Positions 5,867-13,480 of a DNA stretch of 20,321 nt are shown here, one piece after another. Numbering within the stretch: position 1 is the stretch's first letter; each line of letters opens with the position of its first letter. Position numbers and translations under genes: made by a program. The notes under the pieces are model-generated. The model was not told the DNA's origin, did no database searches, and saw only the letters and a list, made by a program, of their open reading frames with translations. This DNA comes from CAYNEI01 sp964396185 (GTDB lineage Archaea > Thermoplasmatota > SW-10-69-26): positions 1 through 20,321 of the forward strand of contig CAYNEI010000040.1 of NCBI GenBank assembly GCA_964396185.1. Direction: 5' to 3'.

Positions 5867-8554
5867 ATGGCATCGACCAGCGCTGGGAAGGCACGCGCGG
5901 CGGGGTTCGCCTTGCTGCTCACGTTCGCATCGCTCACGTTCATCGTTCCCGGGACCCTCGGATCAGAGGAACTCCCAGCGTTCGGCGAGGTCGTAGACCC
6001 CGCCACCCATGGCACCACCTACGTCCTGGCCACCCCCTCAAGCTTCGATGCGGTGGACACGGCGAGCAACGTCGCCTACGTCGACGCGAACGGCAACGGT
6101 TCCCTCGATGGGAGCGAGTCGGTCTACATCGCCCGGGAGCCGAACTCGACCGTGAGCGGCAACGACGTCCGCATCGCCAACCCGGTCACGGGAGGGCTTG
6201 GCAGCCAGGTCCGGGCCAGTCATCCGGACTTCGGGAACTCGCTGACACCCATATCCGGCGAGATGGCGTTCTTCGATGCCGACGGGGACGCCGCATTCAC
6301 AGCCGGCGATACCCTCGCACTCGACAGCGACGCCGACGGTTCGGTCTCCCCCGGAGACGTGATCCTCACGGGCCAGGACGTCGGGCAAGTCGTGACGAGC
6401 AGCCATCCCCTGGTCGCAGCGAGCGTCATGAGCTATCCCGGGGCGCTTCTGTTCTTCGATGGGGACGGAGACGATCACTACGATAGTGCGGATCACCTCT
6501 ACCTCGACTCGGATCAGGACGAGGTCGCCACGGTCCAGGATGTCCCCCTTGGCACGAGGTCGTTCGGTCAGCCGCTCACGCCGAGCTCCAACGAGACGAC
6601 GTTCGTCCTGGAGACCCCGTCCGCCTTCGACCCAGACTCGCCATCGGACACCATCGCTTACGTCGACGACGACAACGACGGCCAACTCGACCCGGATGAA
6701 GCGGTCTACGTCGCACAAGATCCGTGCGGTAGCGTAAGCGGCAACGACGTCCGCATCGCCAACCCGGTCACGGGAGGGCTTGGCAGCCAGGTCCGAGCAA
6801 GCCACGCCGACTTCGGCGATCCACTGACCGCCCCGTGCAGCGGGAGCACCCCTTCGACCATGGGCTTCCTCGACGCCGACGGGGACGACATGTTCAGCGC
6901 AGGGGATACGGCGTTCGTCGACCGGGATGGGGATGGAACCGTATCGGTCAGAGACGTCGTGCTCTCGGGTCCAGACGCCGGGACCGTGGTCGAATCAAGC
7001 TACAACCTGCTCTGGAACAGCCTTGGACCGTACGATGGCGTCCTCCGGTTCCTCGACAGCGATGGTGGGGCGGTCTACGACCACGGTGACGTCCTCTACC
7101 TCGACTCCGATCTCGACGACCTCGCGACGGTCCAGGACATCCCTCTGGGCACGGTGAGCTTCGGTGCACCTCTGGGGCCCACGGACGCGCAGACCACGTT
7201 CGTGTTCGCAACCCCCCTTGGTTTCGACTCGTTCGACCCGGCGGAGAACTTCGCCTACGTCGACGACGACGGCGACGGCGCGCTGGACACCGACGAGTCG
7301 GTGTACCTCGCCCAGGATCCGTTCGGTGAGGTGAGCGGGAACGACGTGCGCATGGCCAACCCGGTGACCGGTGGCCTCGGGAGCCAGGTCCGTGCGAGCC
7401 ACAGCGACTTCGGGATCCCGCTCACCGCGGATTTCGGTGGGAGCGGCAAGGCTCTCAGCCTCTTCGATGCCGACGGCGACGGTGTGTTCAGCACCGGCGA
7501 CGTGTTGATCCTCGATGCCGATGGCGACTGGGACGTCTCCATCCACGACCTCGTCCTCTCCGGTCCCGACGCCGGCACCGTCGTGGACAGCTCCTACCCC
7601 TTGCTCAACAACGCCGTCGCAGACCACCCCGGTCAGCTGCGCTTCCTCGACGCGGACGGTGATCGCGTGTACGACACTGGAGACACCTTCTACGTGGACT
7701 CGGATGGGGATGGCCTAGCCACGGTCCAAGACGTCGCCTTCGGCGTGGGGACCACATCGCCTCCGCCGGATGGGAACGAGACGGACACCGACGGCGACGG
7801 GGTTGTGGACGCCGAGGATGCATGCCCCCTGGAGCCTGGGCCCGCACGCCACGACGGTTGCACGATCCCTCCATTCCAACCGCGTTCCCTGACGGCCTCA
7901 CCGGGCTCGAACCTTGGGGAGATCACCCTCTCCTGGCTCCCACCCGGGGACGACGGCGGTGATCCGATCATGAACTACACGGTTCTCCGCCGTGGCTCCG
8001 GGACCAACTGGAGTGCGATCGCGACGGTCGATGGGAACATGACGAGCTACGAGGACGAGCACCTCACCCCACTGGTCCGCTACATCTACACCGTGGCCGC
8101 CTCGAACAGCAAAGGGGACTCGCCGCAGGCCTCACCAGCCCACGCACAGCCCGCCCCCGGCGCCTGCGACGACGACGTCTGTGTCCAAGTCCTCCTGGGC
8201 GAACCGATCGCCTCGATCGTCGTGCCCAACCCGGCCACGCCTGGGATCGAGCGGTTCAGCCTGGAGCGGGGTCGGCTCACAGCCCAGGTGGAGGGTCAGT
8301 GGGCCAGCCAGGACATCCTGGTCCCGGAGTCCAATGGCCAGCCGAACCCGAACGTGCTCGATCAGCATGTCGGTCCCGTGGAGCTCTCCTACACCGCCGA
8401 GGAGCGCATCTGCGTCGAGGGCACCTGCTCGTTCGGCCTCACGCTGGACCCTATGGGTGAGGAGGTGGGGACCCTGCACGAAGCCCGTCTGCAGGTCCTC
8501 GTGGACGGGAACGTGGTCACCGACGCCCCCAGCATGATCATCCTGCTCGACTAA
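5867..8554 (+). CDS. Secreted repeat protein with acidic Ca-binding-like loops and an FN3 domain
   Basis: The 895-residue product starts with a signal peptide (hydrophobic AAGFALLLTFASLTFIVPG, residues 11-29). Residues 39-626 are three tandem repeats of about 195 residues, beginning at 39, 233 and 432. Each contains several DxDxDG-type acidic loops (for example DADGDAAFTAGD, DSDADGSVSPGD, DDDGDGALDTDE) like those of EF-hand/dockerin and thrombospondin-type modules, plus the invariant block SGNDVR(I/M)ANPVTGGLGSQ. A further loop at 640-650 (DTDGDGVVDAEDACP) resembles thrombospondin type 3. Residues 668-763 look like a fibronectin type III domain, and the last ~115 residues are an unassigned beta-rich domain. 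No membrane anchor or sorting tail is visible at the C-terminus, so it is probably released or held non-covalently at the surface. GGAGG lies seven bases before the ATG. Calcium binding is inferred from the loops. Confidence 0.8.
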   Translation: MASTSAGKARAAGFALLLTFASLTFIVPGTLGSEELPAFGEVVDPATHGTTYVLATPSSFDAVDTASNVAYVDANGNGSLDGSESVYIAREPNSTVSGNDVRIANPVTGGLGSQVRASHPDFGNSLTPISGEMAFFDADGDAAFTAGDTLALDSDADGSVSPGDVILTGQDVGQVVTSSHPLVAASVMSYPGALLFFDGDGDDHYDSADHLYLDSDQDEVATVQDVPLGTRSFGQPLTPSSNETTFVLETPSAFDPDSPSDTIAYVDDDNDGQLDPDEAVYVAQDPCGSVSGNDVRIANPVTGGLGSQVRASHADFGDPLTAPCSGSTPSTMGFLDADGDDMFSAGDTAFVDRDGDGTVSVRDVVLSGPDAGTVVESSYNLLWNSLGPYDGVLRFLDSDGGAVYDHGDVLYLDSDLDDLATVQDIPLGTVSFGAPLGPTDAQTTFVFATPLGFDSFDPAENFAYVDDDGDGALDTDESVYLAQDPFGEVSGNDVRMANPVTGGLGSQVRASHSDFGIPLTADFGGSGKALSLFDADGDGVFSTGDVLILDADGDWDVSIHDLVLSGPDAGTVVDSSYPLLNNAVADHPGQLRFLDADGDRVYDTGDTFYVDSDGDGLATVQDVAFGVGTTSPPPDGNETDTDGDGVVDAEDACPLEPGPARHDGCTIPPFQPRSLTASPGSNLGEITLSWLPPGDDGGDPIMNYTVLRRGSGTNWSAIATVDGNMTSYEDEHLTPLVRYIYTVAASNSKGDSPQASPAHAQPAPGACDDDVCVQVLLGEPIASIVVPNPATPGIERFSLERGRLTAQVEGQWASQDILVPESNGQPNPNVLDQHVGPVELSYTAEERICVEGTCSFGLTLDPMGEEVGTLHEARLQVLVDGNVVTDAPSMIILLD
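6155..6213 (+). repeat. 59-base exact repeat, copy 1 (inside the repeat-protein gene)
   Basis: These 59 bases are identical to 6737-6795, exactly 582 bases (194 codons) downstream. They encode SGNDVRIANPVTGGLGSQV. The third protein repeat encodes almost the same residues with many synonymous changes. Confidence 0.9.
6737..6795 (+). repeat. 59-base exact repeat, copy 2 (inside the repeat-protein gene)
   Basis: Identical to 6155-6213, in the second protein repeat. The corresponding stretch of the third repeat (starting near 7334) differs at many wobble positions, so copies 1 and 2 share a more recent exchange or duplication. Confidence 0.9.
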
Positions 8555-8659
8555 CCCTTGCGCGACGAAGCCGCACGCCGTTGGCCAGGGCGCCCCCCAA
8601 CGGTCCAAGGCGCCCTGGGGGCCGATAGCCTCAAGTCCCCCTCCCCTTCTCGCGCTCTC

Positions 8660-9571
8660 ATGAAGAAGCTGCGCGAGGGCAAGGTCAAGGCGGTCTTCGA
8701 GACGGAGAACGAGGAGGAGCTGCTGTTCAAGTACTCCAACCGGATCTCGGTCTTCGACAAGATCATCCCGAACGACGTGCCCCGCAAGGGCGAGAGCCTC
8801 TGCCGGACCTCGGCGTTCTGGTTCGAACAGCTCGAGGATGAGGGCATCTGCAAGACCCACTTCCTGGACATGCCAGAGCCGGATCAGATGCGCGTGCGAC
8901 GGGTCCGCGTCATCCATGACTACGACCGGCTCGACGATCAGACCACCAACTTCCTCATCCCGCTGGAGGTCATCTGCCGGCACTTCGCGGCTGGCAGCCT
9001 GATGGACCGGGTGCGCAAGGGCAAGGTCGACCCTACCGAGCTTGGGTTCCCCGAGGGCCACGAGGTCACCAGCGGCGAGCGCCTCCCGACCCCTTTCGTG
9101 GAGTTCACCACGAAACTGGAGCCCATCGACCGCAAGCTCACCGAGGAGGAGGCGCTGGAGATCAGTGGGCTCACCGAGGACGAGCTCGAGCACATCAAGC
9201 AGACCGTGCTGGCCATCGACCAGTTCATCGAGGACCAGGTCGAGCCCCGCGGGCTCATCCACGCTGACGGCAAGAAGGAGTTCGCCTTCGACGAGAACCG
9301 CGAACTCATGATCATCGACGCCTTCGGCACGGCCGACGAGGATCGGTTCTGGGAGAAGCAGCCCTACGAGGAGCGGGGCGAGCGCGTCGAGCTCTCCAAG
9401 GAGTTCGTGCGCCAGCACTACCGAGACAGCGGCTACCACGCCGAGCTCACCGCGGCCCGAGAGGCCGGAGAGCCCGAGCCGGAGATCCCGCCCATGCCGC
9501 AGAACATCGTCGAGGAGACCAGCCAGCTCTACGGGGACCTCTTCGAGCGCATCACCGGCGAGGAGTTCTAA
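8660..9571 (+). CDS. purC: Phosphoribosylaminoimidazole-succinocarboxamide (SAICAR) synthase
   Basis: The 303-residue protein is a long-form SAICAR synthase, the purine-pathway enzyme that joins aspartate to CAIR using ATP. Visible markers are the N-terminal nucleotide strand LREGKVKAVFE (residues 4-14), the ISVFDKIIPNDVPRKG loop, the family signature IPLEVICRHFAAGS, and the second signature in the form HADGKKEFAFD ... IIDAFGTADEDRFW near the C-terminal third. The ATG at 8660 places the first conserved strand at the usual distance from the N-terminus. An earlier in-frame codon at 8558 would add 34 unconserved residues. No other pur genes lie in the window, so it is a stand-alone gene here. 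The convergent lipoprotein gene ends 33 bases after it. Confidence 0.93.
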   Translation: MKKLREGKVKAVFETENEEELLFKYSNRISVFDKIIPNDVPRKGESLCRTSAFWFEQLEDEGICKTHFLDMPEPDQMRVRRVRVIHDYDRLDDQTTNFLIPLEVICRHFAAGSLMDRVRKGKVDPTELGFPEGHEVTSGERLPTPFVEFTTKLEPIDRKLTEEEALEISGLTEDELEHIKQTVLAIDQFIEDQVEPRGLIHADGKKEFAFDENRELMIIDAFGTADEDRFWEKQPYEERGERVELSKEFVRQHYRDSGYHAELTAAREAGEPEPEIPPMPQNIVEETSQLYGDLFERITGEEF

Positions 9572-9584
9572 GACACCGGGCGAA

Positions 9585-9598
9585 CCCTACGGGTAGGG
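9585..9598. terminator. Hairpin between convergent purC and lipoprotein genes
   Basis: CCCTA-CGGG-TAGGG forms a perfect 5-base stem with a 4-base loop in the 33-base gap between the two stop codons. It is symmetric, so it could serve both genes. No long T tract is seen. Confidence 0.4.
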
Positions 9599-9604
9599 CC
9601 GGGC

Positions 9605-10624
9605 TCAGCCTGTCTCGTTCCCGCTCGTCGTGTTCCCCTGGTCGGGGTTGGCGGGGTCAGGCGAGGGTGGGATCTCGAGCTGGTCGCAGAGGTTGCCCTC
9701 CACGAGGGAGTAGTCCTCGCAAGCCGGCGCGTTGTAGAAGATCGTGACGAAGAGCTCGTACTGCTGCTGGATGGCCGCCCCACCTGTGGGGAACCCTGTA
9801 CCGGTGAGGTCCGTGTTCGAGACGAAGACCCTCGACCAGGCCTCGCCGCCCTGCTCGATGAAGTTGCGGTTGCAGTAGTTGTCGCTCCCGCCCTCCTCGC
9901 AGATCGTGGTGAGGTTCTCGTCCACCTGGGCGAACATGGTCCGGTTCGTGTTCACGCGCAACGGGCTCTCGCCCCCGTCTGCACCGAAGTCGGTGCGCCC
10001 GTCGTTGGGGATGCCGTTGGGCTCCACGATCACGGCGAACCGCTCGCCGGTGGGCTGGGTAGCATCCCAGCGGACCTCGGTGACCATCTGCCACGGGTTG
10101 GGCTCGATGGTGAACGGGAAGAGGAACTTGTCGTTGGTGGCGTTGTTGCCCAGCAGGAAGTTCGGCACTGCACACACGGCCACCAGGATGACGGGCGTGG
10201 CCACGGAGCACTCCAGGAACCCCGCGAACTCGATCTCTTGGCTGAACGGGTCCACGCTGGGCCGCACTGGGAGGATGACGTCGAGCAGAGCGATGTCGGC
10301 CGAGCGGACCTCAACGCTCTCCTCGGTCCCGATGAACTCCTCGGCCTCGATGCGCACGGTGTACGTGCCGGGCGGGACGTTGCTGAAGGCGTACGAGCCG
10401 TCCGTGGCGGTCTGGGTCTGCTCGCCGGTCTCGACGAGGGTGACCGTGGCCTCCTCGATGGGCTGGATCGCGGGATCCGTGACCACGCCCTGGATCCCGC
10501 CGGTGCTGGCACTGACCTCTGCCCGGTTCTTCAGCGTCGGCTCCCCGGTCTCCTCGGACCCACCCATGCAGCCGGCCAGGCTGGCGGTGAGCAGGAGGAG
10601 CGCGACTCCCAGCGCTCGCGCCAT
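9605..10624 (-). CDS. Lipoprotein, paralogue 1: carboxypeptidase-regulatory-like domain plus Cys-rich domain
   Basis: The 339-residue product has a lipoprotein signal peptide with lipobox LAGC (Cys19), so it is probably tethered to the outer face of the membrane. Residues 42-117 (GGIQGVVTDPAIQPIEEATVTL ... DGSYAFSNVPPGTYTVRIEAEEF) are a typical carboxypeptidase-regulatory-like beta-sandwich. Residues 125-315 form a domain I do not recognise, with six cysteines (139, 151, 242, 251, 302, 313) that could make three disulfides, and motifs GNNATNDKFLF, NPWQMV, YCNRNF and FYNAPACEDYS. The tail is Asn/Thr/Pro-rich with N-glycosylation sequons. It is the last of three paralogues in a row. A GGCTTACG element 24-33 bases before the ATG (10647-10656, minus strand) suggests its own promoter. 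Confidence 0.82.
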   Translation of the reverse strand: MARALGVALLLLTASLAGCMGGSEETGEPTLKNRAEVSASTGGIQGVVTDPAIQPIEEATVTLVETGEQTQTATDGSYAFSNVPPGTYTVRIEAEEFIGTEESVEVRSADIALLDVILPVRPSVDPFSQEIEFAGFLECSVATPVILVAVCAVPNFLLGNNATNDKFLFPFTIEPNPWQMVTEVRWDATQPTGERFAVIVEPNGIPNDGRTDFGADGGESPLRVNTNRTMFAQVDENLTTICEEGGSDNYCNRNFIEQGGEAWSRVFVSNTDLTGTGFPTGGAAIQQQYELFVTIFYNAPACEDYSLVEGNLCDQLEIPPSPDPANPDQGNTTSGNETG

Positions 10625-10679
10625 GGGTCGCTATCGCACAGGGGGCACGTAAGCCTGACGGCCCCCTGGCAGGTGGCAA

Positions 10680-10702
10680 CCGCCGTATTCGCCTAGCGGC
10701 GG
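10680..10702. terminator. Hairpin after lipoprotein paralogue 2
   Basis: CCGCCG (10680-10685) pairs with CGGCGG (10697-10702) around an 11-base loop, immediately downstream of the stop codon of paralogue 2 (minus strand) and upstream of the promoter of paralogue 1. This suggests that the paralogues are transcribed separately. Confidence 0.4.
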
Positions 10703-10707
10703 AAGGG

Positions 10708-11781
10708 TCAACTGGAGGTCCCGTTGGGATCCTCGACCTCGTCTGCGGGGTCCTGCTCGGGTGGGCTGGACATCTGGTCGCAGGTGTTGCCGTTGAAGAT
10801 CGAGTACTCCTCGCAGGCCGGCGCGTTGTAGAACGCGGTGATGACCAGGTCGTACTCCTGTTGCACGGCGAACCCGACGCGCAGCGTGACGGGGTTGGTT
10901 TGCGGGGTGCCGGGCACCGGGACCGCGATGGGGCCGGAGACGAAGACGCGGGCTTGGCCCTCGCCGCCCTCCTCGACGTAGTTCCGGTTGCAGTAGGCCT
11001 CTCGGTTCGGGGAGATGGGGCCTGGGTCGTCCATCTCGCCGTTGCAGATGCGGGTCGTGTTGAGGTCGATCTCTGCGAAGCGCTTGCGGTCGGTGTTGAT
11101 GACCAGCGGGCTCTCGCCAAGCGTGGAACCGAACTCGGTGCGGACGTCGTTGGAGATGCCGTTGGGCTCGATGATCAGATCGAGGGTGGAACCCAAGGGC
11201 TGGTTGGCATCCCAGGACATCTCGCTGACCATCTGCCACGGGTTGGATTCGAGGGGGAAGTCGAAGAGGAACTTGTCGTTGGTGGCGTTGTTGCCCAAGA
11301 GGAGGTTCGGGACGGCGCAGGCAGCGAACCCGACGCCAGCGCGCACGCTGCACTCCACGAAGCCTGCCTTCTCGATAGCTTGGCTGAAGGGCTCGATGGA
11401 GGGCTTCTGGGCGATGATGATGTCGATGGTGGAGACCTGTCCGGAGCGCACCGTGACCTCCTGCTCGGTGCCGATGAAGCCGTCTGCTTCGATCCGCATG
11501 GTGTAGCTGGCCGGCTGGACCTCGCTGAACGCGAAGGAGCCGTCCTGGGCGCTCTGGGTCGCATCCCCGGTCTGGGAGAGCGTGATCGTGGCACCGTCGA
11601 TGGGCTGGATCGCTGGATCCGTGACCACGCCCTGGATCCCTCCCGTGTCGGCGGTGGTTCTCGCCTTGGATTGGAGCTCTGGGTCCTGGCTGTCGGCTTC
11701 GTCGTCGCCGCCGATCCCCAGGCATCCGGCGAACAGGAGCGCTGCCGCCAGGGTCAACGCGAGCACAGTCTGTCGAGGCAT
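10708..11781 (-). CDS. Lipoprotein, paralogue 2
   Basis: The 357-residue protein has the same plan as its downstream neighbour: lipobox FAGC (Cys20), an acidic linker, a carboxypeptidase-regulatory-like domain opening with GGIQGVVTDPAIQPIDGATITL, and the unassigned Cys-rich domain with all six cysteines aligned (VECSV, AACAV, RICNG, YCNRNY, PACEEYS, NTCDQM). Several stretches are nearly identical at DNA level to paralogue 1, including a 35-base exact match (10118-10152 versus 11263-11297), so the duplication is fairly recent or the copies exchange sequence. The ATG at 11781 has an A/T element CAAGTAGATTCAAGTAG in its upstream region. This element contains a direct CAAGTAG repeat and may include the TATA box. 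Surface location is inferred; ligand and role are unknown. Confidence 0.82.
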   Translation of the reverse strand: MPRQTVLALTLAAALLFAGCLGIGGDDEADSQDPELQSKARTTADTGGIQGVVTDPAIQPIDGATITLSQTGDATQSAQDGSFAFSEVQPASYTMRIEADGFIGTEQEVTVRSGQVSTIDIIIAQKPSIEPFSQAIEKAGFVECSVRAGVGFAACAVPNLLLGNNATNDKFLFDFPLESNPWQMVSEMSWDANQPLGSTLDLIIEPNGISNDVRTEFGSTLGESPLVINTDRKRFAEIDLNTTRICNGEMDDPGPISPNREAYCNRNYVEEGGEGQARVFVSGPIAVPVPGTPQTNPVTLRVGFAVQQEYDLVITAFYNAPACEEYSIFNGNTCDQMSSPPEQDPADEVEDPNGTSS

Positions 11782-11890
11782 CGTGTGTACGCTGGCTTGG
11801 CACTACTTGAATCTACTTGTTCACGCGTCGAACAGCGACGGCGAGGACCGGAACGAGCCGTAAGGGGAGCCCTTGGCTTCGGGAGGGGGC

Positions 11891-12853
11891 TCAACTCGCG
11901 CGCAGCGCGGAATAACCCTCTGGAGCGGGCGCATTGTAGAACGCGGTGATGATGTGGGTGAAGGGCTGCTGGAGCACCGCGCACCCGCCAGCCTGCTCGC
12001 TGAAGCACTGCCAGGCGGGGAACACCCGTGTTTGCAGGGGCCATCCCTGGTCCCGGAAGCCGTAGCCGCAGTAATCGTCATCACCCTCTTCGCACTCGGC
12101 GGTGAAGTTCTCGTCGAGACCCTGCCAGGTGGCGTTGTCCAGTCGGACCTGAATCGGGCTGGGGCCCTGGGTCCGGTAGATCGTGCCGATCCCATCGTTC
12201 GCGAAGCCCTCGACCTCCATGCGAACCGTCATCCAGTCCGAGAAGCGGTTCTGGGCGTCCCAGGTCATCTCGTGGACCAGGGTATCCAGGGGAGCCTCCA
12301 GCGAGAAGAGGTGGTTGAACTGGTCGTTGGTGGCGTTGCCACCCACCGCGCAGAGCGCGAGCCCCAGGAAGAAGTCCTCGTTCACGGGCCCGACGCTCAC
12401 GTTGTAGCCGACCTCGAAGCCGCACTCGAAGAAGCCGGCCAGCTCGAGCTGCTGGGTGAAGGCGTCCTGCTCGGCCAGGTGCGTGAGGATCACGTCCACA
12501 GGGGTCGCGCTCCCGGCTCGCACGTCCACGGTCTGCTCGGTGGAGATGAAATCCTCGGCTCGGAACACCAGGGTGTAGGTGCCAGGTTGGAGGCGGCTGA
12601 AGGCGTACGAGCCATCCTGGGCGGTCTGGGTCGTCTCCCCGAGCTGGGCCAGGGTGACGTTGGCGCCCTCGATGGGCTGGACGGCCTCGTCCGTGACCAC
12701 GCCCTCGATGCCGCCGAGGTCCTCGGTGACGGCTGCCCGCTGCCGGGCGAGGTCCTCGTCCTCGGTCTCCTGGCCGCCCAGGCCGAGGCAGCCAGCCGTC
12801 AGCAAGGCGGACAGGACCGCGAGGATCCAGGGCGTTCTCCCGTACCAGCGCAT
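11891..12853 (-). CDS. Lipoprotein, paralogue 3 (diverged)
   Basis: The 320-residue product has lipobox TAGC (Cys22), the carboxypeptidase-regulatory-like module (GGIEGVVTDEAVQPIEGANVTL, then DGSYAFSRLQPGTYTL) and the same C-terminal domain (GGNATNDQF, TWDAQNRF, DYCGYGF, TAFYNAPAPEGYS). It has diverged: the last cysteine pair of paralogues 1 and 2 is missing (PAP replaces PAC), the protein stops soon after EGYS, and a new pair appears in WQCFSEQAGGC. So the disulfide layout differs. The ATG at 12853 is chosen because it starts a signal peptide of normal length and has AGGCTTTGAG about 27 bases upstream. The frame is open to 12925 without support. The divergent neighbour is a small membrane protein. 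Confidence 0.82.
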   Translation of the reverse strand: MRWYGRTPWILAVLSALLTAGCLGLGGQETEDEDLARQRAAVTEDLGGIEGVVTDEAVQPIEGANVTLAQLGETTQTAQDGSYAFSRLQPGTYTLVFRAEDFISTEQTVDVRAGSATPVDVILTHLAEQDAFTQQLELAGFFECGFEVGYNVSVGPVNEDFFLGLALCAVGGNATNDQFNHLFSLEAPLDTLVHEMTWDAQNRFSDWMTVRMEVEGFANDGIGTIYRTQGPSPIQVRLDNATWQGLDENFTAECEEGDDDYCGYGFRDQGWPLQTRVFPAWQCFSEQAGGCAVLQQPFTHIITAFYNAPAPEGYSALRAS

Positions 12854-12925
12854 GTTCCCCGAGTTCCCGGGGCCCCTCAAAGCCTTTCCCCCCACGCCAG
12901 CGCTCTCGCACGGGCACGACCGCAC

Positions 12926-12937
12926 GAAGAGCTCTTC
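12926..12937. promoter_or_regulatory. 12-base perfect palindrome before the small membrane-protein gene
   Basis: GAAGAGCTCTTC is a perfect palindrome centred about 30 bases before the ATG at 12962, at the place where the TATA element of a leaderless gene would lie, and between two divergent genes. Possible operator; chance is not excluded. Confidence 0.3.
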
Positions 12938-12961
12938 ACGTGGAAGCCCTTGCCCGGTCGT

Positions 12962-13354
12962 ATGCGCGCTGGATGGATCGCGATCATCGCAGGCAGCCTG
13001 CTGCTGTTGGCGGGAGCCGGGAGCTCAGCGCTCCTCTTCGATCAGATCGGCAACTTCGTCGTCGAGCAATGGCCAGACGCCAGCGGCGCGGTCGAGTGGA
13101 CCATGAAGGTGCTCAGCTGGCTGGCCGGCCTGGGTGGCCTGGCCGTGATCGCAGGCGGCATCGTGATGCTGCTCGGGCTCGAGCGCATCGGGCGTCTGGT
13201 CGTGGTCATCGCAGCCATCATGGCCTCGGTGGCGCTTTTGGCCATGGTCATCGTGGTCATCAACCAAGGCGAGGGGGATGGCGGCTGGCTCACGGACGTC
13301 AGCCTCTGGGTCACGGCCTTCGGCGTGCTACTAGCGTTCTGGGCACGACCGTAG
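12962..13354 (+). CDS. Small polytopic membrane protein
   Basis: The 130-residue product has four hydrophobic segments at about 4-26 (WIAIIAGSLLLLAGAGSSALLF), 52-73 (SWLAGLGGLAVIAGGIVMLLGL), 77-100 (IGRLVVVIAAIMASVALLAMVIVV) and 113-128 (VSLWVTAFGVLLAFWA). A charged, Trp-containing extramembrane stretch lies between the first two (VEQWPDASGAVEWTMK) and an acidic/Gly loop between the last two. I recognise no family. The ATG at 12962 begins the first membrane segment directly. The frame is open far upstream, but that part is antisense to lipoprotein paralogue 3 and looks like shadow coding. It is divergent from the lipoprotein cluster. Its products could work together at the membrane, which is only a context guess. 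Confidence 0.65.
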   Translation: MRAGWIAIIAGSLLLLAGAGSSALLFDQIGNFVVEQWPDASGAVEWTMKVLSWLAGLGGLAVIAGGIVMLLGLERIGRLVVVIAAIMASVALLAMVIVVINQGEGDGGWLTDVSLWVTAFGVLLAFWARP

Positions 13355-13410
13355 GCCCCCGTAGGCCCCCATCGCCCCGGTTGGACCCGTTCGCCTTGAC
13401 GCGAGTCAAA

Positions 13411-13451
13411 CGAACGTTCGAACGGTCTATTTATGGTAGGCCGTTCGAACG
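13411..13451. promoter_or_regulatory. Promoter with TATA box inside an 11-base inverted repeat (operator candidate)
   Basis: CGTTCGAACGG at 13415-13425 and CCGTTCGAACG at 13441-13451 are exact reverse complements, separated by 15 bases that contain the TATA-like CTATTTATGG. Each arm is itself a palindrome (CGTTCGAACG), and their centres are 27 bases apart. A third overlapping palindrome, CGAACGTTCG, lies at 13411-13420. Two symmetrical sites bracketing the TATA box is the layout expected for a repressor that blocks TBP/TFB binding. The likely target is the small zinc protein gene downstream. Confidence 0.75.
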
Positions 13452-13480
13452 AGTGGGAACCACCGGCAACTTCAAGACGA

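Noticed and set aside
8132..9439. 435-codon minus-strand frame over purC and the end of the surface protein
   Set aside because: Antisense to two strongly supported genes; Val/Leu/Asp-rich shadow composition.
11873..12961. Long plus-strand open frame over lipoprotein paralogue 3, continuous with the small membrane-protein gene
   Set aside because: It is antisense to a clear lipoprotein; only the part from 12962 has real membrane segments.
13355..13376. Short tandem repeat GGCCCCCGTA after the membrane-protein gene
   Set aside because: Only about two units of a low-complexity C-rich sequence; too short to mean anything alone.
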